A stretch of 64,000 nucleotides of DNA, taken from contig OU015528.1 in NCBI GenBank assembly GCA_907165065.1, positions 28,666,515-28,730,514 on the forward strand, read 5' to 3'. Positions within the stretch are counted from its first letter, which is position 1, and the number at the start of each line of letters is the position of its first letter. The notes under the pieces were generated by a model that ran no database searches, was not told where the DNA came from, and saw only the letters and a program-made list of their open reading frames with translations. Source of the DNA: Caprimulgus europaeus (Eukaryota; Chordata; Aves; Caprimulgiformes; Caprimulgidae). This document shows positions 28,001-40,700 of this stretch, in pieces. The translations under genes were made by a program, and so were the position numbers.

Positions 28001-28731
28001 GTTTAAAAATTCAGAACTGATTTCTAGACCTTATTGTCCCCCTCTAGTTTTCTGGCAGGACTCATGGGTGAGATGTCTCTCTTCTTTCCTGATGTTCCCT
28101 ACCAAAACCATCAGGGTATCCCAGTGTAGTAACTTCTTACTTAAATTGCCACAATGTTCTTTCACTTTGCACCTTCATCTAGGATGCTGTTGTAAAATTT
28201 CTGTGGTTGTCCATTTCCATTTTATCCATTCCCTCCACTTTCTCATACTTTTCATTTTATGTTCCCTTTGGGCCGGTTGAGTACCATGCCATTGCTCTTG
28301 TGCTGATTCCAGTTCTTAAGCTATATATAAAGTAACACAACTGATTGCAGATTTTATTCTCTATACGCCCCCAGCTGTGAATCTTGACCTATCTGAAGCA
28401 GTTAGTATGCTTCCACAATCATATTCTTCTAAGTGCAGTTTTCTCAAGAAAGTACTCTCAAGAAAGACTCTGGGAGACATCAGGACTGATGTAAGCCTTT
28501 AAACTTATTTCTCTTTGCTCTGTACAATAGCAGCCAAATTAATATGTGCCTAGTATTTAGACATATTTTATTTCCCTAGGACAGTACATTTTTTTTCCTC
28601 TGCCTGGTATGAAACCAAGTACATTGCCAGACCTTGGCAAATAAATATAAGACAATAACATCCAAAATGGAATGCAGTCACAATCCCTAGGTTTTCTCCA
28701 AGCGTTCAGAGACAAAGGAAAGATCTATTTC

Positions 28732-28762
<31 letters not shown>

Positions 28763-31700
28763 TTAATGAAAACACCGGGAAGCTTGATTATTTCCTCAGT
28801 TATGACAAGAAATGGAAAGATAGATTTAACTTTGTGCTGGGTAAAAGAGCAGCAGTCAGAGGCACTGCTTCTCAAGGGGGGCATGTTGCAGCAAACAGTG
28901 ACGTAGTACTTCAGGGCTTATGAAGAGAAGAACATCAAGGGAAAGAAAATACTATAACAGATGACAGTGAATAAAGCTGAGTATTCAAATCAGTAAAATT
29001 CCCTTTTCTAGTCATATGCAGAGGAATGCGACTCCTTCCTATTATTTTTTTCATATTCGTTTGGTAGAGTCACCATGCCTGGAGGTATTTAAAGGACATG
29101 TTGATGTGGTACTTGGGGACAAGTTTTAGTGGTGAACTTGTCAGTGCTAGGTTTACAGTTGGACTAGATGATCATAATGGTCTTTTCCAACCAAACTATT
29201 TTGTGATTCTATGATTATCAAACACAGCATGGCAGTATCCATGGGACCACAAAGTTGTATCTAGTTTGCCAAAAAAGGATAGGACTTTGCAATCCCACAG
29301 GACGTTGTTCAAAGTATTTTATAGATTTTTTTGTCCATGTTTCAGTGTTCCCAACATATGTACTGTAGGATAATTGACAGGGGTTATTTTGCAGTACCTT
29401 AAAATTTTTCACGAACTTTTTGCATAATCATGTTAATAAAAGGTTTTAAGGAAAAGCTATAATACAACCAGAATACAACATACTTTAGCAGTTTTATTCC
29501 CCTGGGGATGTGTTCCATTTCACTTTTGTATTTACATTCCCTTTCCCCAATCATATCTTACAAGTGTAAAATGCCTTACACCTGTAAAATGTGCATGAGG
29601 CCAATGGTGAGACCAAGATAACACATTTCTTGTTTTCACAGATGAAATCTGCAGTCCAGAGCAAAACAGTATTCACTTTTTCCTCCAAGATTAGTGTATG
29701 TCTTTGTGTGAACTCACAAGCTCAGCTTGCCCAGGTAATCCCTGGACATTTAGATTATTTCATGCCAAGGATGCTGAGAAGGGAGAAAGTGTGTGTGGGG
29801 AAGCAGGGAATCATGCAGATGAACCAGGCTCCACTCTCACTCAATGCTGGCTCAGAGCAGTTGTGCAGGAGTTATCCAAAATGCCAACGTTGCAGGATGT
29901 AAGAAGCCAGGATCTCCTCTCATTCATCGCATCCTGGTTGCATACATATTCTCTAGAGATAGGATTCCGTCCTCAGTTTTGGCTCCAATGTAAGAATGTA
30001 ATATCTTTCAGGGCAATTTGGTTTCAGCTCTTTCACAGGTGTGCTTATACCATGAATTCAGGGAAGATAAAAGCTTTTGCTACCAAAAAAAAATGAGCAG
30101 GTTCATCTTCATTCAAACCATCAGCTATTGAAATGGGAACACAAATAAAGTGGTCCCTATTTCATTTTGCAGGGATATTGTTGGTGAAAAAAACAAAAAC
30201 AAAAATAAAACCAAACCCCTCAGTACTTGGTTTTATTTCTGATTTCTTGACACATGCAAAATTAATGATTTTCATTTTAGCCAGTGGTAAATTAGTCAGC
30301 TATTTCCAGAATACATAATAGCAACTAGAAATTGCTTTGTACTTTGTAGGATTATTGTACCAGATGTTGTTGCCTCATAACGTTACAAAAATCAGGTGCT
30401 TAACTGTCAGCATTGCTGTGACCCTGGAAAGGTTCTGTGATGCTTTTCCAGCTTTGAGAGACAAAAACATAAAAACACTAGAAAGAAATTGCCTGTCAGT
30501 ACACAGTACCTACCAATCCACAGGAGTACCAACAAGAAGTGGTAATACTGAATTTGGGAAAACTCTGTGACCTTTTTTTGTCTTCAGGGAAAGGATTTTG
30601 TCCTTAAAGTTATCAGGAACTTCCCTGAAACTCATCCAGGCTCAATTTGTTTTCCTGTGACAGTATCAGCCCTTAGAAAACACAGGAAGGATCATTACTT
30701 GATCTTGTGGTACTCCAGTGAAGTACATCTTAAGGTCCCTCCCAACCCAAACCATTCTGTGTGATTCTGTGTTCACCCGCAGCTTCCAAGAATGGTTCTG
30801 GGCTTGGATATTTAGTAGCATTACACGGAACAGAAAGAATGAGGAACCAAACTATCCAGTCTGAATTCAGTAGGATATAAGGAAACAAAAGAGAAAAAAA
30901 AGTGCTGTGGGGGAAAAATTTTTGATGAAAATAATTAGAAGGAATATTACACCTGTGACAAACAGAGGGGAATATTGGAACACAAGAGGTTTCAGGTTGA
31001 GTAATGTGCACCGCAGAGGGCTTCGGCAGAAAGCATTGGAAACATCTGTTTACTATGGAAGGGCACATACATATGGGTGCAACTCTGAATGCTCTAGAGT
31101 AAAAGGAGAGATGGCTGCAAAAAAATCAGTATTACTGTAATCAATATTACTCCATATTACTATAAACAAAGTAGCAGTAGCCTAACAAGGAAGCTCAGTT
31201 ATTATGATCTAAGCAACTTTGGAAGGAGCCTGGCCAGGTGTGAAGAATCACAGAACTGGAGGGGTGGGAAGTCCAACCTCTTGCTTAGAGCAGGGACAAC
31301 TAGGAGCAGGTTGCCCAGGACTGTGTCTATTTGGGGTTTTAATATCTCCAAGAATAGACACTCCACAACCTCTGTGGGCAATCTGCTCCCATGTAATGAC
31401 AACCTTCACAATAAAAAAGATTTTCCATATGTTTAAATGAATTTCAGGTTCTGCCTGTTGCCTTTTGTCCTATCTCTGGGAACCACAGAGAAGAGTCTGT
31501 GTGAGTTCTTTACTCCTCCAATCTGATTTTCATACACATCGGTAAGATCCCCCTGAGGTCTTCTCTTCTCCAGGCTGAACAGTCTCAGCTCTCTCAGCTT
31601 CTCCTCATATGACAGTTCCTCCAGTCATCCTCATGCCCCTTTGCTGGACTCCTGTTTCTTTCTCCCTGTCTCTCTTGTGCTGGGGAGCCCAGCACTGGAC

Positions 31701-34700
31701 CCAGCACTCCAGATATGTCTTACCAGTGCTGAGTAGAGGAGAAGCATAACTTCCCTCAACCTGTTATCATCACTATAATTCTGTTTTAGTTAGATGTTAT
31801 TTTAAAAGGTTCTTTCTCCTCCTTTGCAATGATACTGAAAATTTCTGAGCACTCGGGTAGCAAAAGGTTGTGTTTCTGAAATTTTTAATGGATTTTTTTT
31901 GATATTGCAGAACATTTCTTCTAGAGAGGCTGTCATCACTTAGAACTATTTAAGCTTGTATTGCCTAACTAATAAGAATGAATGCAAGTAAGGATTATTG
32001 ACATCAGTAATCAAGCACTGCTTGTAATGAGATGAGGAATATTTTGAACCTATTGGCCAATGCCCTCTGATGTCTATAGTATTGATCAAACATTCATTTT
32101 CTGAGCACCTGATAAGCAAAAGCACTTCCCTCGATCAAGATATTTAAAAATACAGCCTGTGATCTTCATGTTAGGGAGAATTAAAACTGAGCTGTCCTGC
32201 AAAGGACAGGGAGCCTAAAGCCATGGCAGCAGCAGGGCAAGCAGAGCAGTGCTCTCCCCAGCATGGGATCCAGTCCTACCCTGCCTGAAGCCACAGAGCA
32301 GAGTGGGGCTGTCACAGCCCAGGGATAGCCAGACACTTGGCAGTGACACAACATGTTTGAGATCTGGCCAGCCAGATGAGCCAGGCCAGACACAAGGTTG
32401 GGCACAGTGTGCTTGCAAGGAGCTCAGGAAAAGACCATGGGCAGTTTAAATGCAGTTCCTGACTCATGGGCAGAGGGTGCACAGATGGAGGGCACAAGCA
32501 ATGTTTCTCTCAACTCCTTCCCACAACAGCGCTGCTTTCATGGCAGTCAGCTCCAAAGTGGCACATCTGCACCAGATGAGAGCATAACCTGAACACAGGC
32601 AGCCCAAACCCTGAGATGAGGAGCCAGGCAGAAGAGGATTATGGAGAAAGATAATTACAAGACAATTACAACCTGCTGATGCACTCAGAGCCTTGACATT
32701 TTATCCATATTATTTACTAAGCCAACAAATATGTATTTGATGACATTCTGGTTCCCCTATTCTCAAATACAGCACTTTGGGTTAAATTTCACTCCGTGTT
32801 TGTAGTTCACAATGAAAGCAAAGCAATGTTACGAATTTCCCATTCAAAAGTATTCAGTGGACTTACCTTCGATGAACTGATCCTTACTCACACAAAGCTC
32901 TTGTTAACAGCAGTGGAAGTTTTCTTTGGGAGCTTACAGCAACAGTGGGTACTACATGCTGAAGTGTTTCATTCATGCTAGTGGATCCTTCTATTTAGTA
33001 AACACTTAAATCCTCTTTATTGATTCAAGTTACCTATTTACTTGTTGCATTTCTTTGTCTCTAACTGAGAGTCTGATTTAGAGTTGATTTCTCCTCTGTA
33101 ACAAATATGGACTGTACAGGGTATTACAGGTTTAACTATGATATTTATCCCTTGGAGCAGAGCTGGAATTTGATTCTCATACAACTACATCCTTCTGATC
33201 TGCAACAAAAGACTTTGAAGTTCAAGATAGTTTCTGAGCTCACTTTCCCACCATTTTGAAAGACTATCAAGTGTAAGTCTTATTCCTTCTTTGTTTAATT
33301 ACAACCATACATTGCTGATATATTGAAATACAAAAAGTTTAGATTTGTCCATTATTTTAATTTTTGCATATACTGGAAATATATTTTTCCCTTTTAATTT
33401 ACTCTTAAAGCAGAATAATGGTCTGGTGTAGATGTGGAGTTTGTTTGTACAAACCTGTATTTTTAAAGCTTGGTGGATGCTTTAGAAAAGATATTTATTG
33501 GTAGTGAACATTTAGTTTGCAGGTAGATTTTGTATTTAAATTGGAAATACTCTTTTTTTTGGTTGATCATGGTAGATAGTATGTCAACCACAAGATAGTA
33601 TTCCACATGATGAACCGGTCACTTGCCTTTATGGGATCTGTACCTTAGTAAGCCCATTAACTATCATTAGAGAAACAGTTAACATTTTTACATAATCAAA
33701 AAGGAAGATAATATTTTGATAAGGTGTCTGGCAAAGCCCAGCAGCTCTAATAATTAAAATTTGTGACAATTTACTTAAAACGTTATTTTGGGGAAGCAGC
33801 TCCCTTTGACAAGCAAAGAGTTAACATTGCAGCAGAAAGACTATGAGCATAAACAAGAACTTTTTTTAATGTGGCTCTTTTTTTTATCTTTTGTGACTCT
33901 TGTCCTTTAAGGTTAATAGTAAATTTTACTGAATATTTATTTAAAAACCCATTGTTTTAAAATTAACAGAAAATATTCATTATAGCAAGAACAATACATA
34001 TAGCTGACAATAAGATGTATACTACCTACAATGTCTATGTTTCTTTCTTTCCAGGAATCCATTTTGAAGTACAATCCTAAACATAATAAAAATGTCAAAA
34101 AATAAGATAAAACATAATTCTTTCTGATTTTCATCTCTTTTGCTACCATTGTAGATGAAATTTGATCTTATTAAATGTATGTGATGCATAAATTAATGAA
34201 GTTCAGCAAGAGACAAATCTTTTTAAAGGGATAGGGAAACATTTTTGCCATAAATACTAGTGAATGTAAGAAAACATGCTATATTTGTTTGAAAATTTGA
34301 GATATGTTGCAACAGGACTGAACCTAAATATTTGCTTTTTTAATGGTTTCATTTACATTGCCTCAGAAGGTACTGTACCTCAAAATACTGAAGATGCAGT
34401 TCATTTCAAGATCAAGGTGTCTGAAAGAAGTATCTGAACACAGGTTTATTCATGGGTAATATTTCCCTAAACTCCCCCTGCAGTCAGTGGAGATCTAGGG
34501 CTCCAAACATAGATGCCATCTAAAGGTGGCTGTGTGGTGACATCTGAGACACTCCCACATGTCCCTGATACCACACAGGGGAAGCAGATCTGTGGGAGGT
34601 CTGTGCTTTTGTTGGAGGCCAGATGGGCTGGTCTTAGTACCAGGTGGATGGCACCAGGCAGCTGAGTGTGGGCGACTGAACTGATCTAGCTGTCACCACA

Positions 34701-37700
34701 GCTTGGAGTGGGAGTTTAGACACCTAACTCACATATGGGCACCTCTGTCTAGATATTTTAATCCAGAGCCAAATCTCACCCAAAAAGCCAGAGAAAAGCT
34801 GCATGCATAAATTTCCACAACAGAAGCGTATATTTTCTGTATGTTAAGTGCTATGTGTCATGACACGTACAGGCATCACATTTGTGCATGCTCTAGAAGT
34901 TAAGCAGTGCAATGTCAGATGAAAGTTATTCTGTACTGTATGATGGAAGATTGTTTTCAGCGTGATATAACTGCATTTCCACAGTGTCAGACAAAATTTA
35001 AAAATCTGTGACTACTGCAAAGGAGCCTAACTTATGCCTGATGTGCTCTGAGAAGCACATATGTGCTATTTCCATCATAATCCTGCAAAGTGATTTTTCA
35101 AATCCATTTGCGTGTGTAAAACAGTCACGTCTGCCTATGATCACATCTCCTAGCACTAGTGGTTTCAGCAATTATGTACATGTAAATTCGCCAAACACTT
35201 CTTCTGCTCAAGCCCTAAAAGCCAGCATTTTCTACCTACACTGAATGTATGCAAGACATTAAACTTTACCAAACTATGAGAGTGCTTATATAAGAAATTT
35301 TTGAAAATATTTATGGGAAAGAAAATGTGTGTGGTATAAGTGCATAATTCATCTTAATATCAAGTATGTAAATCATACTGAAAGAGCATCACAGACACAA
35401 CAATAGACACATTTTGTAAAGCTTTATTGCATTTTGTGAAACCCTTAGCATTTCTAAGAATTCAGCAGTGTGGGAATCCATATACTGATTTATCAGTATA
35501 TTCTGTCTACAGTTTGCAAAGTCCAGGAATGTTTAACCACACACATCCACCTTGAGAATCTAAACTGATGGCAAGCAGCTAAAATCTACATGGTTAGAAG
35601 AATCTCTCATCACAGACATAGTTTAGGAGGGAATGATAGGCTCAGAAATCCCTCACACATCAGTACCCATTGTTGCTTTTCAGTTTGGTTAACATATACA
35701 CATTTAGATTGCTTTGTGTTATTGCTAAGGTTTTGTATTTCAATATGCCCATATAACAGCATAAATGTATGAAATGTATTATTTAATATGTATAGTTCAA
35801 AGGTACATAATTACTCCTATAATTAATAGGGAAATCTAGTAACAGCACAGATTACCCTAATCCTTTTGTAGGGTAGATAAGCTGAGATCCTCATGATCAG
35901 CTACAAATTCTGGCAACAAACTGCTATAAAAGCTATGCATTCAAACTTTGCTGCCTAAGCAAAGGCTGCAGAGTTGCTACATTTTTCTCAGTCGCACAGA
36001 AAGGCCTGGCATGGTGGCAAATTTATCTGTACTTTTGAACTGCACTAGCAAATCATGTAAAAAATTTTACTCTTCTCTGAGAATCTCAGATGGTTGAAAA
36101 TCCCAATTCACGGAAACAAATGCATCATCTTACCCAAAGTAGAATGAAAATGACCTTGATTTTAAACTGTCTACTTTTACAGTTTTTTAATTAAATAAAT
36201 AATTTTCTGATATTTTAGTACCATACACTCTTTCAGAATATTGAGTTCTCCTGGGACATGCAATAGTATCAGCTGTGACAGTCAATCTGACTTACAGTTT
36301 TTGCCCTCTTGCACCTGCTTTGAGATTGAATTTAATTCATTTGATGTCTCCTTTTTTGATTTACTGTATAATTTGGATAATGAGGAAAAAGGAAAGGCAG
36401 AGATTGTGGTATTTTACTAGGTAAAAGAGCAGCAAATTTTGTTTTACATTTTTGTATATGTACGAGGTCAGTTCCCTTTTAATTGCCTTGACAAAAGTAA
36501 GACTGACTTGTATTCAGCAGTTGTCTGGATAACATCTGACAGGAAATTTTTTTGCCAGTAATTAGCAGTTCAGATGGCCTACTAGATGAGGAAATGCTTT
36601 TTTTTTTTTTTTTTTTACCTCAAATGGGAAGATAGCGACTTTCTGCAATTGAGTGTGTCAATAGCTTACTGTCACTGATTTCTGTGATATGTAGCAGTGA
36701 TGGTAAATCTGCCAAGGTGAGCTTTGTAAAACTGCTCTCAGTGCTGTCCCAGGGGTGACAGTCAAACTTATCACCATGGAGACTGACACGAAAATAAACC
36801 TGCCGTTTGACACAGAAGAATAAGTCTATGACCAAACCTAGGGTGCCCTGTCTTGAATCACGATCTTTTGAAACATTATCATCAGGTTGCTGAGCTACTG
36901 TGCTGGCTTAGTGAGTCTGCTTTCCTCTGTTGAAAATATTTCTTGGCATCCAAGCAAGCGTGACTCAATGGCACTAACAGTCAAAGTACATGCTAAGTGG
37001 CCTTTGTGCATGGACTTGAGGATTTGTACCCTCACTAAACACAGAGCACATTTCTTTGTTTTCTTTCCAGGGATCCTACAGTGATTCATTCCTAATAAAC
37101 AAAAGATACATTTACTGGCCCTGTTTGTGAGACTAAAGATCATAATCTTCTCAATGTGGTTCCTACAGTTTCTTCATAAGTGCAAGATACATTTTAAAAC
37201 CTTGTTTTTCTTCCCTGCTTTGACTTCTTTTTTTCTATGGTATGGAATTAAAGTCTAGTTTCACTCAGATCCAACTGCGCTGGCATTCAAAGGCCATTCG
37301 TGTCCTATGGAGGATGCCCTTTTTAAAGAAAAAGTAATTCAGAACTTGAAGAGTGAGAATAGAGATACTGCTGTCATGTAAAAGTTGCTCTCTGTGGTTC
37401 AAAAGCCAGAGGAAAACTGTCTTTACAACTGCAACGTGCAATGCCTGACACTGATATGTGTTCTATTCACCTGAGAACAAATACACACACAAATAAGTAA
37501 ATAAATAGTCGTAGTTCCTAGTTCTTCATTCAGTCTTCTTGCCCTGAACTTTAAGGCAGTCCACACAAATAAATAAAACCCAATCCTAGTTACCAGATCT
37601 CCATTTGCTTTTCTTGACCTGAATTTTAAGGCTGTGTTTGGGGAAGAGATAGAAATCTCACTTTTCTTGGAGTGCCTGAGGCAATCATAGGCTGAGCGCG

Positions 37701-40700
37701 TGCAGAGCTTATTATGTTTTTTGCTTTTCAAGACAAAACTCCATCTTCATGGTTGCATTCAACATAGATCTGAATCATATCGATTCAATTACAAAGTCAC
37801 CTTAAAAGCATTAATACTGCACTGACCACCTCCACAAGTCTGAAATATTCCAGACTGACAACAAAGGTCCCAATTTCACTACAGAATGTCTGCATGTGGC
37901 TGTAGCAATGCAATTTCTGTACCCAAGTTTTATCATTTACACAGCCCCTGAAAACCATTATACTCTCAGAGTATTAATCCAGTTAACTAGACAAGGTAAG
38001 TGTTTTTTAAATTAGTGGGATTTGCCACGACAGTTGGTATTCCCTTATCCAATTTTTTATTCTTAATAGCTCACAGGGGTCCATTCTGATATGAAACACT
38101 TAATTTTCAAAAATATTTTAGAAGTGGAAGAAGCAACTTAATGTAGCAGAAGAGTTCAGATCAGGTCTCGATAAAAAGCTTCTAGATGGTTAATAGAGAA
38201 GCACTTCTGTCTTCCCATAGTGCACACATCACTTTCTTTTATTTTATATGTGCTGGAACAAAGAAATGCATTAACTGATGTGGACATGTTCCTACTCTGT
38301 TCCATCATGCATCAAATTATTCATTTTTTTACTTACCAGATTTAGTAACAGTGAAAACAAAACTTTTATTAAAGGAATTAGTAGGGGGGGTTTTAACAGA
38401 ATAATAAATTTGCCCCCTAAAAATGCATTTTGGATTGGATTAAAATTATGCATAATCTCACATTGTTTATGTCACCTATAGCTGACAAAAAGGTAGAGGA
38501 AACTAGTCCAAAACTAATACAAATTTTAAAATGTTAAATATTTTCACAGTTAAAATTAAATTGTTCCTTCATTATTCAGTATGTAGACATAATGTTCTTT
38601 TTCCATTTACAAAGAGCAAAGAGTTTTCATGTTGCTCCATTCCAAAACAGAATTCCTCTTTCTCCAACGTTTCTATGCTATTAAGAATGGAATTAGGCCT
38701 GTTTTTCTGTTTTAATGAATTAAAGAGACCTCAACTCACATTATCTACATGAAATGAAAACATATGCTCCAGAAAATAAAAATTAATCTTCTTTTAGGAA
38801 TAAAGACCGCAGAGCTGGGATAATTTTAAATTCTTGCAAAAATTAAAAAACAGAGGAAAAATAATTCAAACTCATTCTCCTTGATGTTATCCTTAACGGA
38901 CCCTCAGTCTTTCTATGTCCACCTTACATTTACAGGCAAAATATATTTTCACTTTTACTGCATAAATAAATCCTTCTTGGAGAAAGAGTCTATCACTTGT
39001 ATTTTTATAATTCTCTGATTTTCTTGAATTTCAGTCTATGGAAACATGCTGCAAGACAACATTTCTATTGTGAGGTTGGCCAAACACTGGAGCAGGTTAC
39101 CCAGAGAGGTTCTGAAGCCTCCAGCTGTTGAGATGTTCAAAACTCAAACAGTCCTGGACAGCCTGCTCCAGCTTACCCTGCTCTGAGCAGAGAGGTTGGA
39201 CTAGACCATCTCCAGATGGTCTGCCAACCTCAGTCATTCTCTGATTCTAAGATAAAGTTCCACCTACAGTGGACAAATGTTCAATGAATGCCTGGATGTT
39301 TGGCAGAAATAGCATCTATTTGGCTGAATAAAAGTCTCTCCACCTAAAAAGCAATCCTAAGCCAAAAACATGGGGTGGTCTCATAATAGCTCAAGGCCTA
39401 AGTAGTACAACTCAAGACTGTCTGCTATAGCATGAGAAATCTGAACTGTTGTATTATTTCTAGAGTATAATCTTGGAAATCTGAAAACAGCAATGTCCTA
39501 CTTATTGTCTCTGTAGCTCTGGATCATATTGCTTAGTTAAGAATATCAATTTCTTCATGGTCCTAGCTTTAAATGTTTATTTAACACTCTGAATAATAGT
39601 GACTATGACAAGCTAATTATTGTGTATCTGACTGTTGCCCCCAACTCTTGAGTCGATATCTATACCAGGAATTAAAATTGGCCCATTCCCTGAACCTATG
39701 GGAAAGGGTCATGCTATGAGTTACATCTGTATGTTCATATGCAGACACCAACAAAAGGTGCAAGGAGCTACTGTCTTTTCCCCTGTGGCCTGAGAAGTGC
39801 CTGGTGTAGCAGAATACAAAGCACACCACGGCACTTGCACAGCCTCTGAAGGCAGTGCGTACTTTCTGCAGGCAGCCAGGCCTGCATTTCTCACCACTCA
39901 CCTTCCCTGATGGGCCAGGAGAATCAGGAGGCCATAGTAAGGCGGTAAGAGGACCATGCACAATTCACTCCAACAGTTCTGTCTGTTTGGCAGACTTTTT
40001 TATTTAATTAAAAGTTGTTGATGATTCATTAGAATGTCTTCCATCATCCCTGAGAAGTTCCCTGGACTGCTCCAACATGATTCTTCTCTCAAGGTGAAGT
40101 AGTTCAAACCTCATATTGGAGCTACTGACTAAGAAGTGAAAGAGAAATAGCCTAAAAAAACTCAGAGGAAATGCTGCTCAGACAGAATATAAATTGTGAT
40201 CAATGTAGGGTATTTGGAAGTAAAAATAGGTGTTGACTTTTTGTTTTTATTTTTCCCTCATATTTGAGGAACAGTATCTTTCAGCTAAATGTGACACCAT
40301 GATTCAGTAAAGAGGAAATAAAATTAAAATGTCCCCAAACTTTAGCATGCTATTCTATAGAAACTGTATACAGCTTTATAGACAATAATTTACTGTTGGC
40401 TCCTGTGATATTCTAACCATAAAAAAATCTGTTTCAAGCTATATAACAATATTAGAAAGTAATGCTAGCAAAATGAATTTCTGTAAGCCATACAATTCAT
40501 CATCCTTGCAAACAAACAACCTGGCATTCATCCTAGAAAAGGACAATTTTCCTTAAAAAATAAACTCCTATTTTACGATCTGTGTTTACTTAGATAAATA
40601 GCTGCCCTGGGAAATGCAGACCACCACTAGTTTTTAGTGGAATGTTCTGATTCTTTCTGTTATCATCTCTGGCTGAATCTGTATGAGGAAATAAAATAGA

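Larger units (their letters stand above)
17783..32866. other. Intron of about 15 kb, repeat-rich
   Basis: It holds a direct-repeat pair, a 1.6-kb CR1 copy, a solo LTR, an old LINE-like segment and three further CR1 pieces. No exon within it is required by the phase chain. A tidy 31-nt splice pair at 26522-26552 does not fit the phase. Confidence 0.5.
32900..36669. other. Introns around the exon at 34026-34076
   Basis: Two introns without recognisable repeats. At 34450-34760 there is a more GC-rich stretch (CACCTAACTCACATATGGGC) that may be an old repeat I cannot name. A T19 run at 36598-36616 sits just past the exon at 36670. Confidence 0.4.
37486..37637 (-). repeat. Two-copy tandem duplication, about 76 bp each, containing an exon
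   Basis: The copies are 37486-37561 and 37562-37637. Shared blocks on the plus strand are CACACAAATAA at the start, CCTAGTT in the middle and CCTGAA-TTTAAGGC near the end. The second copy carries a working exon; the first carries its degraded duplicate. Confidence 0.75.

Noticed and set aside
39902-39982. 81-nt minus-strand segment ending at a perfect GTGAGT donor
   Set aside because: The acceptor is weak and the open phase does not fit the chain. A perfect donor alone is expected by chance many times in 64 kb.
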